Notes: a model not told the origin generated them from the letters alone. Positions 10,420 to 19,226 are shown, numbered from the stretch's first letter. The stretch: DNA of 64,000 bases from Hymenobacter artigasi (GCF_012275535.1 NZ_JAAVTK010000003.1:417350-481349); one strand, 5' to 3'. Program-made: numbers and translations.

Positions 10420-10817
10420 AACTTCCGCCGGTTGGCCTTCTTCTCCCCTTGAATCTTCTTGCCTTCCAGGCGCTTGCGCACGGCTCCTTTGCTGGGCTTG
10501 GTGGCTTTGCGGGGCTTGGGCCGGCGCAGGCTTTTCAATAATAATTCATGGAAGCGCGCCAGCACGATTTCCTTGTTGCGGAGTTGGCTGCGGTCGTCCT
10601 GCGCGGTGAGCAGTAGCAGGCCATCGGTGGTGAGCTGGCCGGCCAGCTTCTCCATTATCAGCTGCTTCTGGAGGTCGGTGAGTACCTGCGAATCCATCAG
10701 GTGCCAGCGTAGTTCCACTCGGGATTCTACCTTGTTCACGTTCTGCCCGCCCGGTCCGCTGGCCCGGCTGGTCTGGAAGGTGATTTCGGGCAGAAAGGCG
10801 GTAGTAGGAGGCAACAT
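10416..10817 (-). CDS. arfB: ArfB-type alternative ribosome-rescue factor (class I release factor domain)
   Basis: A short (133-residue) release-factor-like protein with the GGQ loop near the N-terminus (SRASGPGGQNVNKVES), followed by a lysine/arginine-rich tail (KPRKATKPSKGAVRKRLEGK). GGQ hydrolyses the peptidyl-tRNA ester bond; the basic tail in ArfB/YaeJ enters the empty mRNA channel of ribosomes stalled without a stop codon. There is no stop-codon-recognition domain, so it is not RF1/RF2. It converges on mgtE, and palindromes lie on both sides. Confidence 0.92.
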   Translation of the reverse strand: MLPPTTAFLPEITFQTSRASGPGGQNVNKVESRVELRWHLMDSQVLTDLQKQLIMEKLAGQLTTDGLLLLTAQDDRSQLRNKEIVLARFHELLLKSLRRPKPRKATKPSKGAVRKRLEGKKIQGEKKANRRKL

Positions 10818-10821
10818 AACG

Positions 10822-10907
10822 AAGGGTTGAGTTTTGAGGGTTGAATGTTGAGTTGAATATGTCAGGTTATTCGAAACTCAACATTCAACCCTCAAAACTC
10901 AACCCTT
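10822..10907. repeat. Palindromic element, family E, 33-bp perfect arms
   Basis: Arms 10822-10854 and 10875-10907 (AAGGGTTGAGTTTTGAGGGT...) are perfect inverted copies with a 20-nt loop. The right arm encodes the last residues and the stop codon (10899-10901) of the ketoacyl synthase gene. Confidence 0.93.
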
Positions 10908-11849
10908 ATTCAAGAGCATCGCGCCATACGAGTATCCGCCGCCGAACACGGTGATAATCACCTTATCGCCGCCCTTCAGCGTGTCCCACACTTCGGCCAG
11001 GCCGATGGCGGCCCCGGCGCAGCCGGTGTTGCCCAGGCGCTCGATGTTGTTCACGGTACGCTCCAACTCGATGCCGAGCTGCTTGGCCACGTTTTTCGAG
11101 ATGCGCAGGTTGGCCTGGTGCGGGATGAGGTAGGTAAGGTCGGGGGTGGCGATGTGGTGCTTGTCGAGCAGCGTCTGGGTTACGCGGGCCATGTAGGTGC
11201 AGGCCTGCTGAAACACGTCGCGGCCGAAGGGCATCACGATGCCTTTCTCTACCGGTTTCAGGGTCACGGCCTCGTCGGCTTTGCCCACGGGAGCCGCACC
11301 GCCGGTGATGACCTCGGCAATGTGCAGGTCCTCGGGGCTGATGCGCTCCTTGCTGATGAGCAGGGCCGCCGCGCCATCGCCCCAGAGGTGGCCGGCCATG
11401 GTGTCGGCCTCGTTGTTGTAGGCGGTGTTGTGCTCGGTTACCACCACCACGGCGCGGGTGGCTTTGCCCATGGCAAAGTAGCCCTCCACAATTTCAACGG
11501 CGTTGAGCAGCGACGAGCAGGCCGAGGAAATGCTCACCGTCGGGATTTCGTTGATGCCCAAATCGCGCTGCACGGCGTGCGCGGCCGTGAAAATAGTATC
11601 GTGCGGCGTATAGGTGCCGGCCACGATAAGGTCGACACTAGCCTGGGCAAAGCTGGGAGCGGCAGCCAGTGCGGCGCGGGTGGCGGCAATGGCCATGGTG
11701 TTGGCATTCTCGCCGGGGGCCGCTTTGCGGCGCTCCTGGATGCCGGTGCGCTCAATTATCCACTCGCTGGCCAAGCCGTTGATTCGAGTGAAATGCGCGT
11801 TGGTGACGACGGCCTCCGGGAGGTAGGCCGCCACATGATGAAGATACAC
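10899..11849 (-). CDS. Beta-ketoacyl-ACP synthase III family protein
   Basis: A thiolase-fold condensing enzyme with the Cys-His-Asn triad of KAS III: SISSACSSLLNA, LIPHQANLRI and ERLGNTGCAGA. I prefer the GTG at 11849 (VYLHHVAAYLPE) over the ATG at 11909. It places the nucleophile at Cys111, matching Cys112 of E. coli FabH, and a TACCTTTA box at 11892-11899 lies inside the longer frame. KAS III enzymes start fatty-acid synthesis from acyl-CoA and malonyl-ACP. There are no other fab genes beside it, so a specialised acyl-condensing role is equally possible. The C-terminal Lys-Gly-stop is encoded by the adjoining palindrome. Confidence 0.87.
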   Translation of the reverse strand: MYLHHVAAYLPEAVVTNAHFTRINGLASEWIIERTGIQERRKAAPGENANTMAIAATRAALAAAPSFAQASVDLIVAGTYTPHDTIFTAAHAVQRDLGINEIPTVSISSACSSLLNAVEIVEGYFAMGKATRAVVVVTEHNTAYNNEADTMAGHLWGDGAAALLISKERISPEDLHIAEVITGGAAPVGKADEAVTLKPVEKGIVMPFGRDVFQQACTYMARVTQTLLDKHHIATPDLTYLIPHQANLRISKNVAKQLGIELERTVNNIERLGNTGCAGAAIGLAEVWDTLKGGDKVIITVFGGGYSYGAMLLNKG

Positions 11850-11891
11850 GGGGTGGTATTGGGTGAAACACAAAGCCGGTTGGCGGCCCGG

Positions 11892-11899
11892 TAAAGGTA
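11892..11899 (-). promoter_or_regulatory. Probable -7 box TACCTTTA of the KAS III gene
   Basis: One mismatch from TAnnTTTG, 42 nt upstream of the preferred GTG start. It would be inside the coding sequence if the ATG at 11909 were used. Confidence 0.45.
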
Positions 11900-11970
11900 C
11901 GGCCTGCATCCCCCGGCGGTCGGCGCAGGGTGGTTATATGCCCGAATTTTACACCCGCAGGCCAGTTTGG

Positions 11971-12038
11971 AAGTTAAGAGTTAAGAGTTGATGCAGATTC
12001 ACCAACCCTTAACTCCTAACTTTTAACTCTTAACTCTT
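11971..12038. repeat. Imperfect palindromic element, family E
   Basis: Left part AAGTTAAGAGTTAAGAGTTG (11971-11990) is answered by an inverted, slightly expanded array of TTAACTCTTAACTCTT words (about 12003-12038). The arms differ by unit insertions, as expected from slippage in 7-mer iterations. It lies between the KAS III upstream region and the GIN-protein stop. Confidence 0.65.
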
Positions 12039-12768
12039 ATTCCTTCGTCACCCGGCCGCTGCCGTGCGTGTTGCTGCTGAGCTGGGCCCCGCCGGCCACG
12101 TACAGGCTGCCCGAACCCGAAATAGCCCCCTCGGCCGTGCGGCTGGCATACACATGGGCATCGCCCGAGCCGCTGATGCGGGCGCGGCTGGTTTCGGTTT
12201 TCAGGTCGTGGGCCCGCACTTTGCCCGAGCCGCTGATGCGGATTTCGTTGCTGGGGCAGGTGCCGCCCACCCGCACATCGCCCGAGCCCGACACGGCCGT
12301 TTCGAGGCGCCCGGCCCGCAGCTGCGGCACCAGCAAATCGCCGGAGCCGCTCACGGCCAGTGTCATGGCATCGGCCTCCAGCGGGCCGTTTAGCTCCAGC
12401 TTGCCCGAGCCGCCCACGCGCAGCGCCGTGAGGCTGGGCACGGTCACGTACACCGTCACGGCGCCGTGGTTTTTGTAGTTGAACATGCCCTTGCCCGCGT
12501 TTTGGCGGTAGCCCAAGCGCAGTTGGCTGCCTTTCACTTCGGTCTCAAAATCGGCCAGGTCTTCCTTGCTGGCTTCCACCACCACACTCTGGGGGCTGCC
12601 CTGCTTCACCACCACATGGGCCGAGCCGCCGAGGCTGATTTCGGTGAAAGCGCCCACTGTGCGGGTTTCGCGGTCGGCCAGGGGCCGGGGCGCGGTGAAG
12701 GACGAGAGCGTGCCCACGGCCAGGGCCAGCAGGCTGGCGCACATCGAGGTAATCCGAAAATTCTTCAT
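12037..12768 (-). CDS. Head-GIN (DUF2807) domain secreted protein
   Basis: 243 residues with a signal peptide (MCASLLALAVGTLSSFTAPR region) and a beta-helix made of short repeats with SGSG turns (VGGSGKLELNG, VSGSGDLLVP, VSGSGDVRVG, ISGSGKVRAH, ISGSGDAHVY, ISGSGSLYVAG). This is the DUF2807 pattern, common in Bacteroidota exported proteins of unknown function, probably adhesive or structural. The opening residues of the mature part (TRTVGAFTEISLGGSAHVVV) match the family. A second, more diverged member lies at 20800-21501. Confidence 0.85.
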   Translation of the reverse strand: MKNFRITSMCASLLALAVGTLSSFTAPRPLADRETRTVGAFTEISLGGSAHVVVKQGSPQSVVVEASKEDLADFETEVKGSQLRLGYRQNAGKGMFNYKNHGAVTVYVTVPSLTALRVGGSGKLELNGPLEADAMTLAVSGSGDLLVPQLRAGRLETAVSGSGDVRVGGTCPSNEIRISGSGKVRAHDLKTETSRARISGSGDAHVYASRTAEGAISGSGSLYVAGGAQLSSNTHGSGRVTKE

Positions 12769-12880
12769 GAGAAAAAAGGAGAAAGGGTGAGTTGGTGAAC
12801 CCGGTTACCAGCATGATGCTGCGAACGTTACAGCGGTTGCCCGAAGTTATTTCTTTCTACCTTTTTTCTATTCCGTTTTC

Positions 12881-14317
12881 CTAAAACTCTACGTGCAGGC
12901 GAATGGCCACTACGTGCACCGGCCCACTACGGTCGCGGTTATACCCAGGGTTTACAACAAATTGATAATCAGGGCTAATTGATGCGTGATAGGTGGGCAG
13001 CGCGAAGCTGTAGTACACCTCGCCAATCTGCTCCAGGCCGTAGTTGAGGGCGCCATTGTTGGGCACGTAGCCCGTGCCGGGGCCGTCGCCCACCATGAAG
13101 CCGTAGCCGCCGGCCGCCAGGTAGGCGCGGTGCTCGGGGCTGATGCCGTTTACGACAATGGCCGCGCCAACGCGGTCGTTGGGCCGTTGCCAGCGGTCGC
13201 CGGTGCTCACAATGCCGAGGCTGGCACTCTGGTCGATTTCGGTGAAGGCCCAGGTTTCGTTCTTGCCATCGTTGTAGCTCACGCGGGCAAACAGGCCCAC
13301 GTTTTTGGCAATTTCCTGCTCCGCATTCAGGCCGAAGCCGATTTTGGTGTGGCCGTCGCGGCGCACCAGCGTCACGTCGGGCTGCTCGCCGGTGAGCTGG
13401 GCCAGCCGGACGGCCGTGTTGTAAGTCGCCATGGCCGCCACGTTGCGGAAGCCCAGCGCCCGAATGGTGCCCTGCCGGCCCCGGAGGTGGTACACTTTGG
13501 TCAGCTCCACGGTTTCGGCGTGGGCCGTGCCGTAGTCGAAATCGAGCGTGGGGCCATTGGCCTCGGTGGGCATGAGCGTGGTGGCAAAACGGGCCGCAAA
13601 GCCGGGCGTCACGTACTCAAAAACCCCGCCCACAGTGTAGCCCCGCGTGTTGGCGGCATAGTCCCAGCCGCCGGCGCTCATCAGGCTCCAGTTCAGGAAC
13701 TGGGTGCGCGGGTCGTGCGAGTAGCTGTTCTGGTCGAAGAAATCAGCCGTGCTGAACTTGCCCACGTTGATGGCAAAGTAGCGCCGGGGCGTGGGGCCGG
13801 CTACTTGGTTGAGGTCGTCGTCGTCCTTATCGGTTTCCGAGCCCAACGCAAACACTTGGCGCAGGTACAGCCGGGCCAGGTATAAGTTGGGGGATGGGTT
13901 GCCGATGCGGAACGTTTCGCCGTTGGTGAAGCCCGCGATGCCGCGCGCACCGCTCAGGCCAGTACCGCCCGCCACTTCGGGGTTGAAGTACACCGCCGCG
14001 CCCTTCCACAGCCGCCGGCCAATAAACAGCGTGCTCGTGAACGACAGCTTCGCCGATTCGCGGTCGGCCAGGCTAAATTCGCCCGCATACGGCGTAGTCA
14101 GGTCGTTATGCCATTGGTCGACAAGCGTTTGCTGGAAGTGCAGGCTCCACTTGCGCGGGGCCCCGGGGTCATTCGGATTAGGAAGGTGCGCGGGCTCCTG
14201 GGCCGAAGCGGCATTGGGCGGCGTGGCGGGAGTAGTAGAGCCGGGGGGCGTGACCTGGGCCAGCGCGGGCAGGGCCAGCAGCAGCGCTCCGGCAACAAGG
14301 ATAGAGGTGTGTTTCAG
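12881..14317 (-). CDS. OprB-type carbohydrate porin with a non-standard start
   Basis: The body matches carbohydrate-selective porins of the OprB family: YAGEFSLADRESAKLSFTS, RRLWKGAAVYFNPEVAGG, KFSTADFFDQNSYSHDPRT, ISPEHRAYLAAGGYGFMVGDG and a C-terminal aromatic residue (LHVEF). The first conventional start codon, the GTG at 13993, is inside the conserved barrel. The same frame extends upstream through a proline-rich linker to a clear signal peptide (KHTSILVAGALLLALPALAQ) preceded by CTG at 14317 and a run of eight T. Either CTG is the start, or the run has lost one T: nine T would join the frame to a TTG about 17 nt further up. About 478 residues from CTG. Confidence 0.78.
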   Translation of the reverse strand: MKHTSILVAGALLLALPALAQVTPPGSTTPATPPNAASAQEPAHLPNPNDPGAPRKWSLHFQQTLVDQWHNDLTTPYAGEFSLADRESAKLSFTSTLFIGRRLWKGAAVYFNPEVAGGTGLSGARGIAGFTNGETFRIGNPSPNLYLARLYLRQVFALGSETDKDDDDLNQVAGPTPRRYFAINVGKFSTADFFDQNSYSHDPRTQFLNWSLMSAGGWDYAANTRGYTVGGVFEYVTPGFAARFATTLMPTEANGPTLDFDYGTAHAETVELTKVYHLRGRQGTIRALGFRNVAAMATYNTAVRLAQLTGEQPDVTLVRRDGHTKIGFGLNAEQEIAKNVGLFARVSYNDGKNETWAFTEIDQSASLGIVSTGDRWQRPNDRVGAAIVVNGISPEHRAYLAAGGYGFMVGDGPGTGYVPNNGALNYGLEQIGEVYYSFALPTYHASISPDYQFVVNPGYNRDRSGPVHVVAIRLHVEF

Positions 14318-14507
14318 AAAAAAAACCTGAGCAAGCCGAATAAAATGGGGTGCAAGATACCGCCCCTTTTATGTTGAACAAGTGAAGTTTATCCGTTTCC
14401 TGAAGTTGCGGCGGGCAGCTTGAGTAGCAGGCACGGGCCAAACCGGCTGGCCAACCTGGGCAACCCGGGCTTTTTGCCTTGCAGCCCGCTTTCCCTGCCC
14501 CACGCCC

Positions 14508-14515
14508 TACTTTTG
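14508..14515 (+). promoter_or_regulatory. -7 box TACTTTTG of the alpha/beta hydrolase
   Basis: Exact TAnnTTTG match ending 4 nt before the ATG at 14520, the same geometry as cysS. This predicts a leaderless transcript. Confidence 0.7.
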
Positions 14516-14519
14516 CCCC

Positions 14520-15302
14520 ATGCCGCTACTTCATTACCTCGACCAGGGCCAGGGCCGCCCGCTGGTTATCCTCCACGGCCTGTTTGGCACCCTCGACAAC
14601 TGGCAGACCCTGGCGCGCCGCTGGGCCACCGAAACTGACCTGCGCGTTATCAGCGTGGATTTGCGCAACCACGGCCGCTCGTTTCACTCGCCCGAGCATA
14701 CCTACGCCCTCATGGCGCAGGACCTGCTGGCGCTGTTCGACCACCTGCAGCTCGGCCCCGACACCACCCTCATGGGCCACAGCATGGGCGGCAAGGTGGC
14801 CATGCGCTTTGCCCTCGACCACCCCGAACGGCTGGCCAAGCTCATCGTGGTCGACATCGCCCCGCGCTTCTCCGACATGGAGCACCAGGACGACATCGTG
14901 GCCGGCCTGCAGTCCGTCGATTTCACCACCTGCACCAACCGCCAGGAGGCCGATGCCGCACTCGCCAAGTACGTACCCAACTTCGGCACCCGGCAGTTTC
15001 TGCTAAAAAACCTCTACCGCAAGGAGGACAACACCTTCGGCTGGCGCATCAACCTGGAGGTGCTGGCCGCGCAGCTCGCCGCCATCGGGGAAGAAACCAT
15101 GGGCGTCGCGCCATTTATGAAGCCCGCGCTGTTCATCCGGGGCGGCAAATCGGACTACATCACCGCCGAGGATAAGCTGACGAATATTCCCGCGCTGTTC
15201 CCCAACTCGCAGGTGGCGACCGTAGTCGATGCCGGCCACTGGCTGCACGCCGAGAAGCCGGAGGAGGTATTCGAGATGGTGAAGACGTTCGCGATGAGCT
15301 AA
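14520..15302 (+). CDS. Alpha/beta hydrolase, YbfF-like esterase
   Basis: 260 residues, cytoplasmic. Motifs: ILHGLFGTLDNWQTLAR (oxyanion region), DLRNHGRS, nucleophile elbow GHSMGGKVAM with Ser88, an acid in IRGGKSDYIT and the catalytic His in DAGHWLHAEKPEE. This matches the YbfF/abhydrolase_1 esterases, which cleave acyl-CoA or short esters; the real substrate is not visible. The gene is monocistronic: its own promoter is directly upstream and a 48-bp palindrome starts 3 nt after the stop. Confidence 0.9.
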   Translation: MPLLHYLDQGQGRPLVILHGLFGTLDNWQTLARRWATETDLRVISVDLRNHGRSFHSPEHTYALMAQDLLALFDHLQLGPDTTLMGHSMGGKVAMRFALDHPERLAKLIVVDIAPRFSDMEHQDDIVAGLQSVDFTTCTNRQEADAALAKYVPNFGTRQFLLKNLYRKEDNTFGWRINLEVLAAQLAAIGEETMGVAPFMKPALFIRGGKSDYITAEDKLTNIPALFPNSQVATVVDAGHWLHAEKPEEVFEMVKTFAMS

Positions 15303-15305
15303 TTG

Positions 15306-15438
15306 TAGCTTGGACTCTGCGAGTCCGAGCAGCGAGCGCAGCGAGCATCTCGCGTCTGGTTATTGATTGCCAGTTAACAATGAGTCCTAATGCGAGATGC
15401 TCGCTGCGCTCGCGCTCGGACTCGCAGAGTCCAAGCTA
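15306..15438. repeat. Palindromic element, 48/47-bp arms, related to family B
   Basis: Arms 15306-15353 and 15392-15438 (TAGCTTGGACTCTGCGAGTC..., ending GCATCTCGC) differ by one inserted base. The inner ends share AGCATCTCGC with family B. The element occupies essentially the whole gap between the hydrolase stop (15302) and the methylase ATG (15445). Confidence 0.92.
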
Positions 15439-15444
15439 CTATTT

Positions 15445-16155
15445 ATGTCCGGAACCCTCTTCCTCATTCCCACGCCGCTGGCCGATGACACGGCCCCGCA
15501 GGTGTTGCCGCCGCAGGTGGTGGACGCCGTGGCGGCCCTCCCCTACTTCCTGGTCGAGAATGCCCGCACGGCCCGCCGCTTCGTGAAAAGCGTGGCCCCG
15601 CACCGCATTATCGAGGATATCCGCTTCGTGGTCATCGACAAAGACAGCACCGATGCGGAGGTGCGCGCCGCCCTCGCGCCGCTGGTGAAGGAGGGAATTG
15701 ATGCCGGCATTCTGAGTGAGGCGGGCTGCCCGGGCATTGCTGACCCGGGCGCGGCGCTGGCGCGGGAAGCCCACCGACAGGGTCTGCGGGTGCGGCCGCT
15801 GGTGGGGCCATCGTCGCTGCTGCTGGCGCTCATGGCTTCGGGGTTGAATGGGCAGCAGTTTGCTTTCCACGGGTATTTGCCCATTGAGAAAGCGCCGCGC
15901 GTGGCGGCCATCAAGGCCTTGGAAAAGGAAGCGCAGCAGCGGCAGCAGTCGCAGCTGTTTATTGAAACGCCTTACCGGAACGGGTCGCTGTTCAGCGATT
16001 TGCTGGCGCATTTGCAGCCCGGCACCCGCCTGTGCGTGGCGGCTGATGTGACGGGCGCAGGGGAGTTTATCAAGACGCTGACTGTTGCGGACTGGCGGCG
16101 GTTGCCGGCACCGGAGCTGCACAAGATTCCGACGGTGTTTTTGTTCGGGACGTAG
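15445..16155 (+). CDS. SAM-dependent tetrapyrrole-methylase-fold protein, RsmI-like
   Basis: 236 residues. The start at ATG 15445 (MSGTLFLIPTPLADDT) excludes an upstream extension that would be translated from the palindrome. Family features are the N-terminal strand LFLIPTPL, the substrate loop EAGCPGIADPGAALAREAH, GPSSLLLALMASGLNGQQF and FIETPYRN. RsmI 2'-O-methylates C1402 of 16S rRNA; this Bacteroidota branch is a shorter relative usually annotated only as SAM-dependent methyltransferase, so rRNA as target is a fair inference but not certain. It converges on amt. Confidence 0.88.
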   Translation: MSGTLFLIPTPLADDTAPQVLPPQVVDAVAALPYFLVENARTARRFVKSVAPHRIIEDIRFVVIDKDSTDAEVRAALAPLVKEGIDAGILSEAGCPGIADPGAALAREAHRQGLRVRPLVGPSSLLLALMASGLNGQQFAFHGYLPIEKAPRVAAIKALEKEAQQRQQSQLFIETPYRNGSLFSDLLAHLQPGTRLCVAADVTGAGEFIKTLTVADWRRLPAPELHKIPTVFLFGT

Positions 16156-16164
16156 CGAACCACC

Positions 16165-16251
16165 TGTCATCCTGAGCACCGCGAAGGACCTTGTCACGCC
16201 AGAACGACTTGCTCCTGCGTGATAAGGTCCTTCGCGGTGCTCAGGATGACA
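16165..16251. repeat. Palindromic element, family C, 35-bp arms
   Basis: Arms 16165-16199 and 16217-16251: TGTCATCCTGAGC, then a variable ACCGC segment, then GAAGGACCTTGTCACGC. One mismatch between arms, 17-nt loop. It lies between the convergent methylase and ammonium-transporter genes. Confidence 0.92.
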
Positions 16252-16281
16252 AGCGCGGCGAATCCGATGTAGCTACTACGG

Positions 16282-17643
16282 CTATGCCCGCATCATTATC
16301 ATTGGCTCGACGGGCAGGGCTTCGTGGGGGGCGGGCAATACGGTTTCGCCGTGCTGGCTCAGGTCGAGGCCGTCGGCTTCGTGGGTGGCATTTACCCGGA
16401 TGGGGATGAGGACGTTGGTTACCTTATAGAGCAGGTAGGAGCCGCCGAAGGTGAACACCGAGATGAAGGCCAGCGCGCCGAGGTGGTGCAGCAGCAGCGT
16501 CCAGGAGCCGGTGGTGGCGAGGCCGCCTTCCTTGGCGAAAATGGCGGTGAGAATCATGCCCACGATGCCGCCCACGCCATGGCAGGGAAAGACGTCGAGG
16601 GTATCGTCGAGCGTGGTGCGGTTCTTCAAATCGACCGCGCCGGCGCTGATGGCGGCCGACACCACGCCGATGAACAGCGCCGGGCCGTAGCTCACGTAGC
16701 CCGCCGCCGGCGTGATGGCCACCAGGCCCACCACCGCCCCAATGGCCGCGCCCGCCGCCGAGGGCCGCTGCCCGCGTACGGCCTCAATCATCATCCAGGT
16801 GAGCATGGCGGCGGCCGAGGCCAGGTGCGTGGTAAAAAAGGCCTGCACCGCCGTGGCATTGGCCGCCAGCGCCGAACCGGCATTAAACCCAAACCAGCCA
16901 AACCACAGCAAGCCCGTGCCAATGAGGATGAACGGCACATTGGGCGGCACGTGGGTGTGGCCTTCGCGGTGCGAGTGGCGGCGGCCCAGGGCCAGCGCGC
17001 CCGCCAGCGCCGCGAAACCCGCCGAGATATGCACCACCGTGCCGCCAGCAAAATCGAGCACGCCCCACTTCATCAGGAAACCGTCGGGGTGCCAGGTCCA
17101 GTGGGCCAGCGGGCAGTAGATGAGCAAGCTGAACAGGCACATGAACAGCAGGTAGCCCCAGAACCGAATACGCTCGGCAAACGCCCCGCTGATGAGCGCG
17201 GGCGTGATGATGGCAAACTTGAGCTGGAAGGCCGCGAACAGCACCAGCGGCAGGTTGGGGGCCAGGCGCGGGTGCGGGGCCGTGCCCACGTTGTTGAACA
17301 TGAAGAACGTGAGCGGATTGCCGATAACGCCACCGATGCTATCGCCAAACGCCAGCGAAAAACCCACCACGTACCACAGCAAGGAAATGACGCCCAGCGC
17401 GATGAAGCTCTGAAGCATGGTGGAAATAACGTTGCGCTTGCTCACCATGCCGCCGTAGAAGAAGGCCAGGCCCGGCGTCATCAGCAGCACGAGGCCGGAG
17501 GCGGAGAGCATCCAGGCCAGGTCGGCGGGTTCGAAGGCGTTGGGCTGGGCATCGGGGTGGTTTTGCGGCAGGAAGGCCGCGATGCCAGCTACCAATAGCA
17601 GTAGGCCCAGGCAGGCAGTAGCGATAAGTTGCTTACGAGTCAT
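16282..17643 (-). CDS. amt: Ammonium transporter, Amt family
   Basis: 453 residues: a cleavable N-terminal hydrophobic segment followed by about eleven membrane helices. Family marks include ASGLVLLMTPGLAFFYGGMV, FGWFGFNAGSALAAN, the twin pore histidines (GTVVHISAGFAALAGALALG and FPCHGVGGIVGMILTAIFA) and the D-rich cytoplasmic C-terminus. It conducts NH3/NH4+ across the inner membrane. There is no glnK/PII gene next to it. An NtrC-like regulator and its kinase lie directly upstream on the same strand (130-nt gap), which points to nitrogen-controlled expression. Confidence 0.95.
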   Translation of the reverse strand: MTRKQLIATACLGLLLLVAGIAAFLPQNHPDAQPNAFEPADLAWMLSASGLVLLMTPGLAFFYGGMVSKRNVISTMLQSFIALGVISLLWYVVGFSLAFGDSIGGVIGNPLTFFMFNNVGTAPHPRLAPNLPLVLFAAFQLKFAIITPALISGAFAERIRFWGYLLFMCLFSLLIYCPLAHWTWHPDGFLMKWGVLDFAGGTVVHISAGFAALAGALALGRRHSHREGHTHVPPNVPFILIGTGLLWFGWFGFNAGSALAANATAVQAFFTTHLASAAAMLTWMMIEAVRGQRPSAAGAAIGAVVGLVAITPAAGYVSYGPALFIGVVSAAISAGAVDLKNRTTLDDTLDVFPCHGVGGIVGMILTAIFAKEGGLATTGSWTLLLHHLGALAFISVFTFGGSYLLYKVTNVLIPIRVNATHEADGLDLSQHGETVLPAPHEALPVEPMIMMRA

Positions 17644-17772
17644 ATCAGGGTGTGATTTCTAATGCCACTTAGCGAAGTTAAGCGACAATTCAAATCAAAC
17701 TCCTATTTTTCGAAGGCACCAGTTTGTGGAAACGTTATTTATTTCAAAAAATACCCTCATTATAAGTGGGCA

Positions 17773-19074
17773 TTATTTAAAATCAATACTAAAGCCGGTG
17801 CGGCCGTCGGCATTGGTATCGAGCCGGAAGGAAAAGCCGTGGGCCAGCAGCACATCGCGCACCAGCGTGAGGCCAATGCCCTGCCCGTCGCGCTTAGTGC
17901 TGAAGAAGGGCGTGAACAGGCGCTGCCGCACTTCGGGCGTGAGGGCGGGGCCGTCGTTTTCGATGGTGAGCGTGGGCGGGCTGAGCGTGGCGCTCACCCA
18001 GATATTGCCGTCCTGGCCGATGGCTTCGAGGGCATTTTTGGCGACGTTTAGCAGGGCTTGCTCCAACTGCTGGGCATCGAGGCACACCAGCAAGGGCTCG
18101 TCGGGCAAGTCCAGGTGCCACTGGATGCGGCGCTCGGCGCTTTGGGGCTGCAGCAGGCGGGCAGTGGCGCGCAGTAGGGCGCACACATTGGTGGGCTGGG
18201 GGGCGGGTGGGGGCAGGCGCACCAGCTGCGCAAAGCTGCCAATGAAGTTGGCCAGTTGGGTGTTGCGGGCCATGCTCACGTCGAGGGCTTCGGTGAAATC
18301 GGGCTGGTCGGCGGGGGCGAGCTGGGGCGCGTAGTGCTGAAAACTGTGCAGAATGGAGTTGATGGCCCCGATGGAATTGTTGATTTCGTGGGCCATCATC
18401 CGAATAAGCTGCTCGTAGGCCTGCTTTTCCTGCTTGATGAGCTCCTGGGTTAGCTCTTCGAGCACCACGAAGTGGCGGGTAAAGCCCCGGTCGAGAAAGT
18501 GGGCGGCGGTGGCGCGGTAGGTGGCCAGGCCCGAGAGGCGCAGCGCCTGGGGCTGGCTGTCGGTGAGGGCGGCCAGGGCCGGGCCCCAGGCCCCGGGCAG
18601 CGCGGCGGGCAACTGGCCGGCCAGCGCGGCGGCGGGCTGGCCAATGAAGCGGGCGGCGGCGGCATTGGCGCTTTCGATGCGGCCGTCGAAATCGAGGATG
18701 AGAATGCCGGCCGGCGAGGCCTGAATGAGGCGCTCAAGCAGCACGCTCTTTTCGTGCTGGCTCACGCGCTCGCGCCGCAGGGCGTCAATCATCTGGTTGT
18801 ACGTGCCGATGAGCTGGTCCATCTCGCGCTGGCCCACGGGCACGAACTTCATGCTGAAATCCTGCGCCTGAATGGCCGCCGTGCCCGCCGCAATGAGCTG
18901 AAACGGCCGCACAAACCCCCGGTACAGCTGCGCCGTGAGCACAATGCTCAGCAGCAGCAGCACCTCGCTCCCCAGAAACAGCGGCACGTTGGTGGTGCGC
19001 AGTTGCGCCGCCACGGCAATGAGCACGACGTGGATGATGGTGACGAAAAGCAGGAACTGGACGCGAAGGGACAT
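17773..19074 (-). CDS. Sensor histidine kinase, NtrY/NtrB-like
   Basis: 433 residues: two N-terminal membrane helices (~5-25, ~32-55), a HAMP-like linker (YRGFVRPFQLIAAGTAAIQ), a PAS domain (~120-225, PAGILILDFDGRIES), an H-box MMAHEINNSIGAINSI with the phospho-acceptor His, then N-box (NVAKNALEAIG), G1 (TIENDGPAL) and G2 (GQGIGLTLVRDVLLAHG). The HEINNS form, rather than HEINNPL, is typical of one NtrY-like branch. It follows its presumed partner regulator on the same strand; a 146-bp palindrome fills the gap. Downstream is amt. Nitrogen sensing is inferred from this context only. Confidence 0.9.
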   Translation of the reverse strand: MSLRVQFLLFVTIIHVVLIAVAAQLRTTNVPLFLGSEVLLLLSIVLTAQLYRGFVRPFQLIAAGTAAIQAQDFSMKFVPVGQREMDQLIGTYNQMIDALRRERVSQHEKSVLLERLIQASPAGILILDFDGRIESANAAAARFIGQPAAALAGQLPAALPGAWGPALAALTDSQPQALRLSGLATYRATAAHFLDRGFTRHFVVLEELTQELIKQEKQAYEQLIRMMAHEINNSIGAINSILHSFQHYAPQLAPADQPDFTEALDVSMARNTQLANFIGSFAQLVRLPPPAPQPTNVCALLRATARLLQPQSAERRIQWHLDLPDEPLLVCLDAQQLEQALLNVAKNALEAIGQDGNIWVSATLSPPTLTIENDGPALTPEVRQRLFTPFFSTKRDGQGIGLTLVRDVLLAHGFSFRLDTNADGRTGFSIDFK

Positions 19075-19080
19075 GGGCGG

Positions 19081-19226
19081 GCGTTCACCTCACCCCCTGA
19101 CCCCCTCTCCAAAAAAGAGGGGACACCGGCTCGTGAGGACGAAAAATCAACGAATTCTGAACCAGCCAAGAGCAAGTCCGGTGCCCCCTCTTTTTTGGAG
19201 AGGGGGTCAGGGGGTGAGGTGAACGC
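19081..19226. repeat. Palindromic element, family D, 49-bp arms
   Basis: Arms 19081-19129 and 19178-19226 (GCGTTCACCTCACCCCCTGA..., with an AAAAAAGAGGGG segment) differ at one base; 48-nt loop. It lies between the regulator stop (19227) and the kinase ATG (19074), inside a probable operon, so it must be read through for co-expression. A relative is at 26747-26903. Confidence 0.92.

Noticed and set aside
16324..17598. Long plus-strand open frame opposite amt (424 codons)
   Set aside because: Antisense shadow of a clear Amt transporter gene; low-complexity composition and no start signal.
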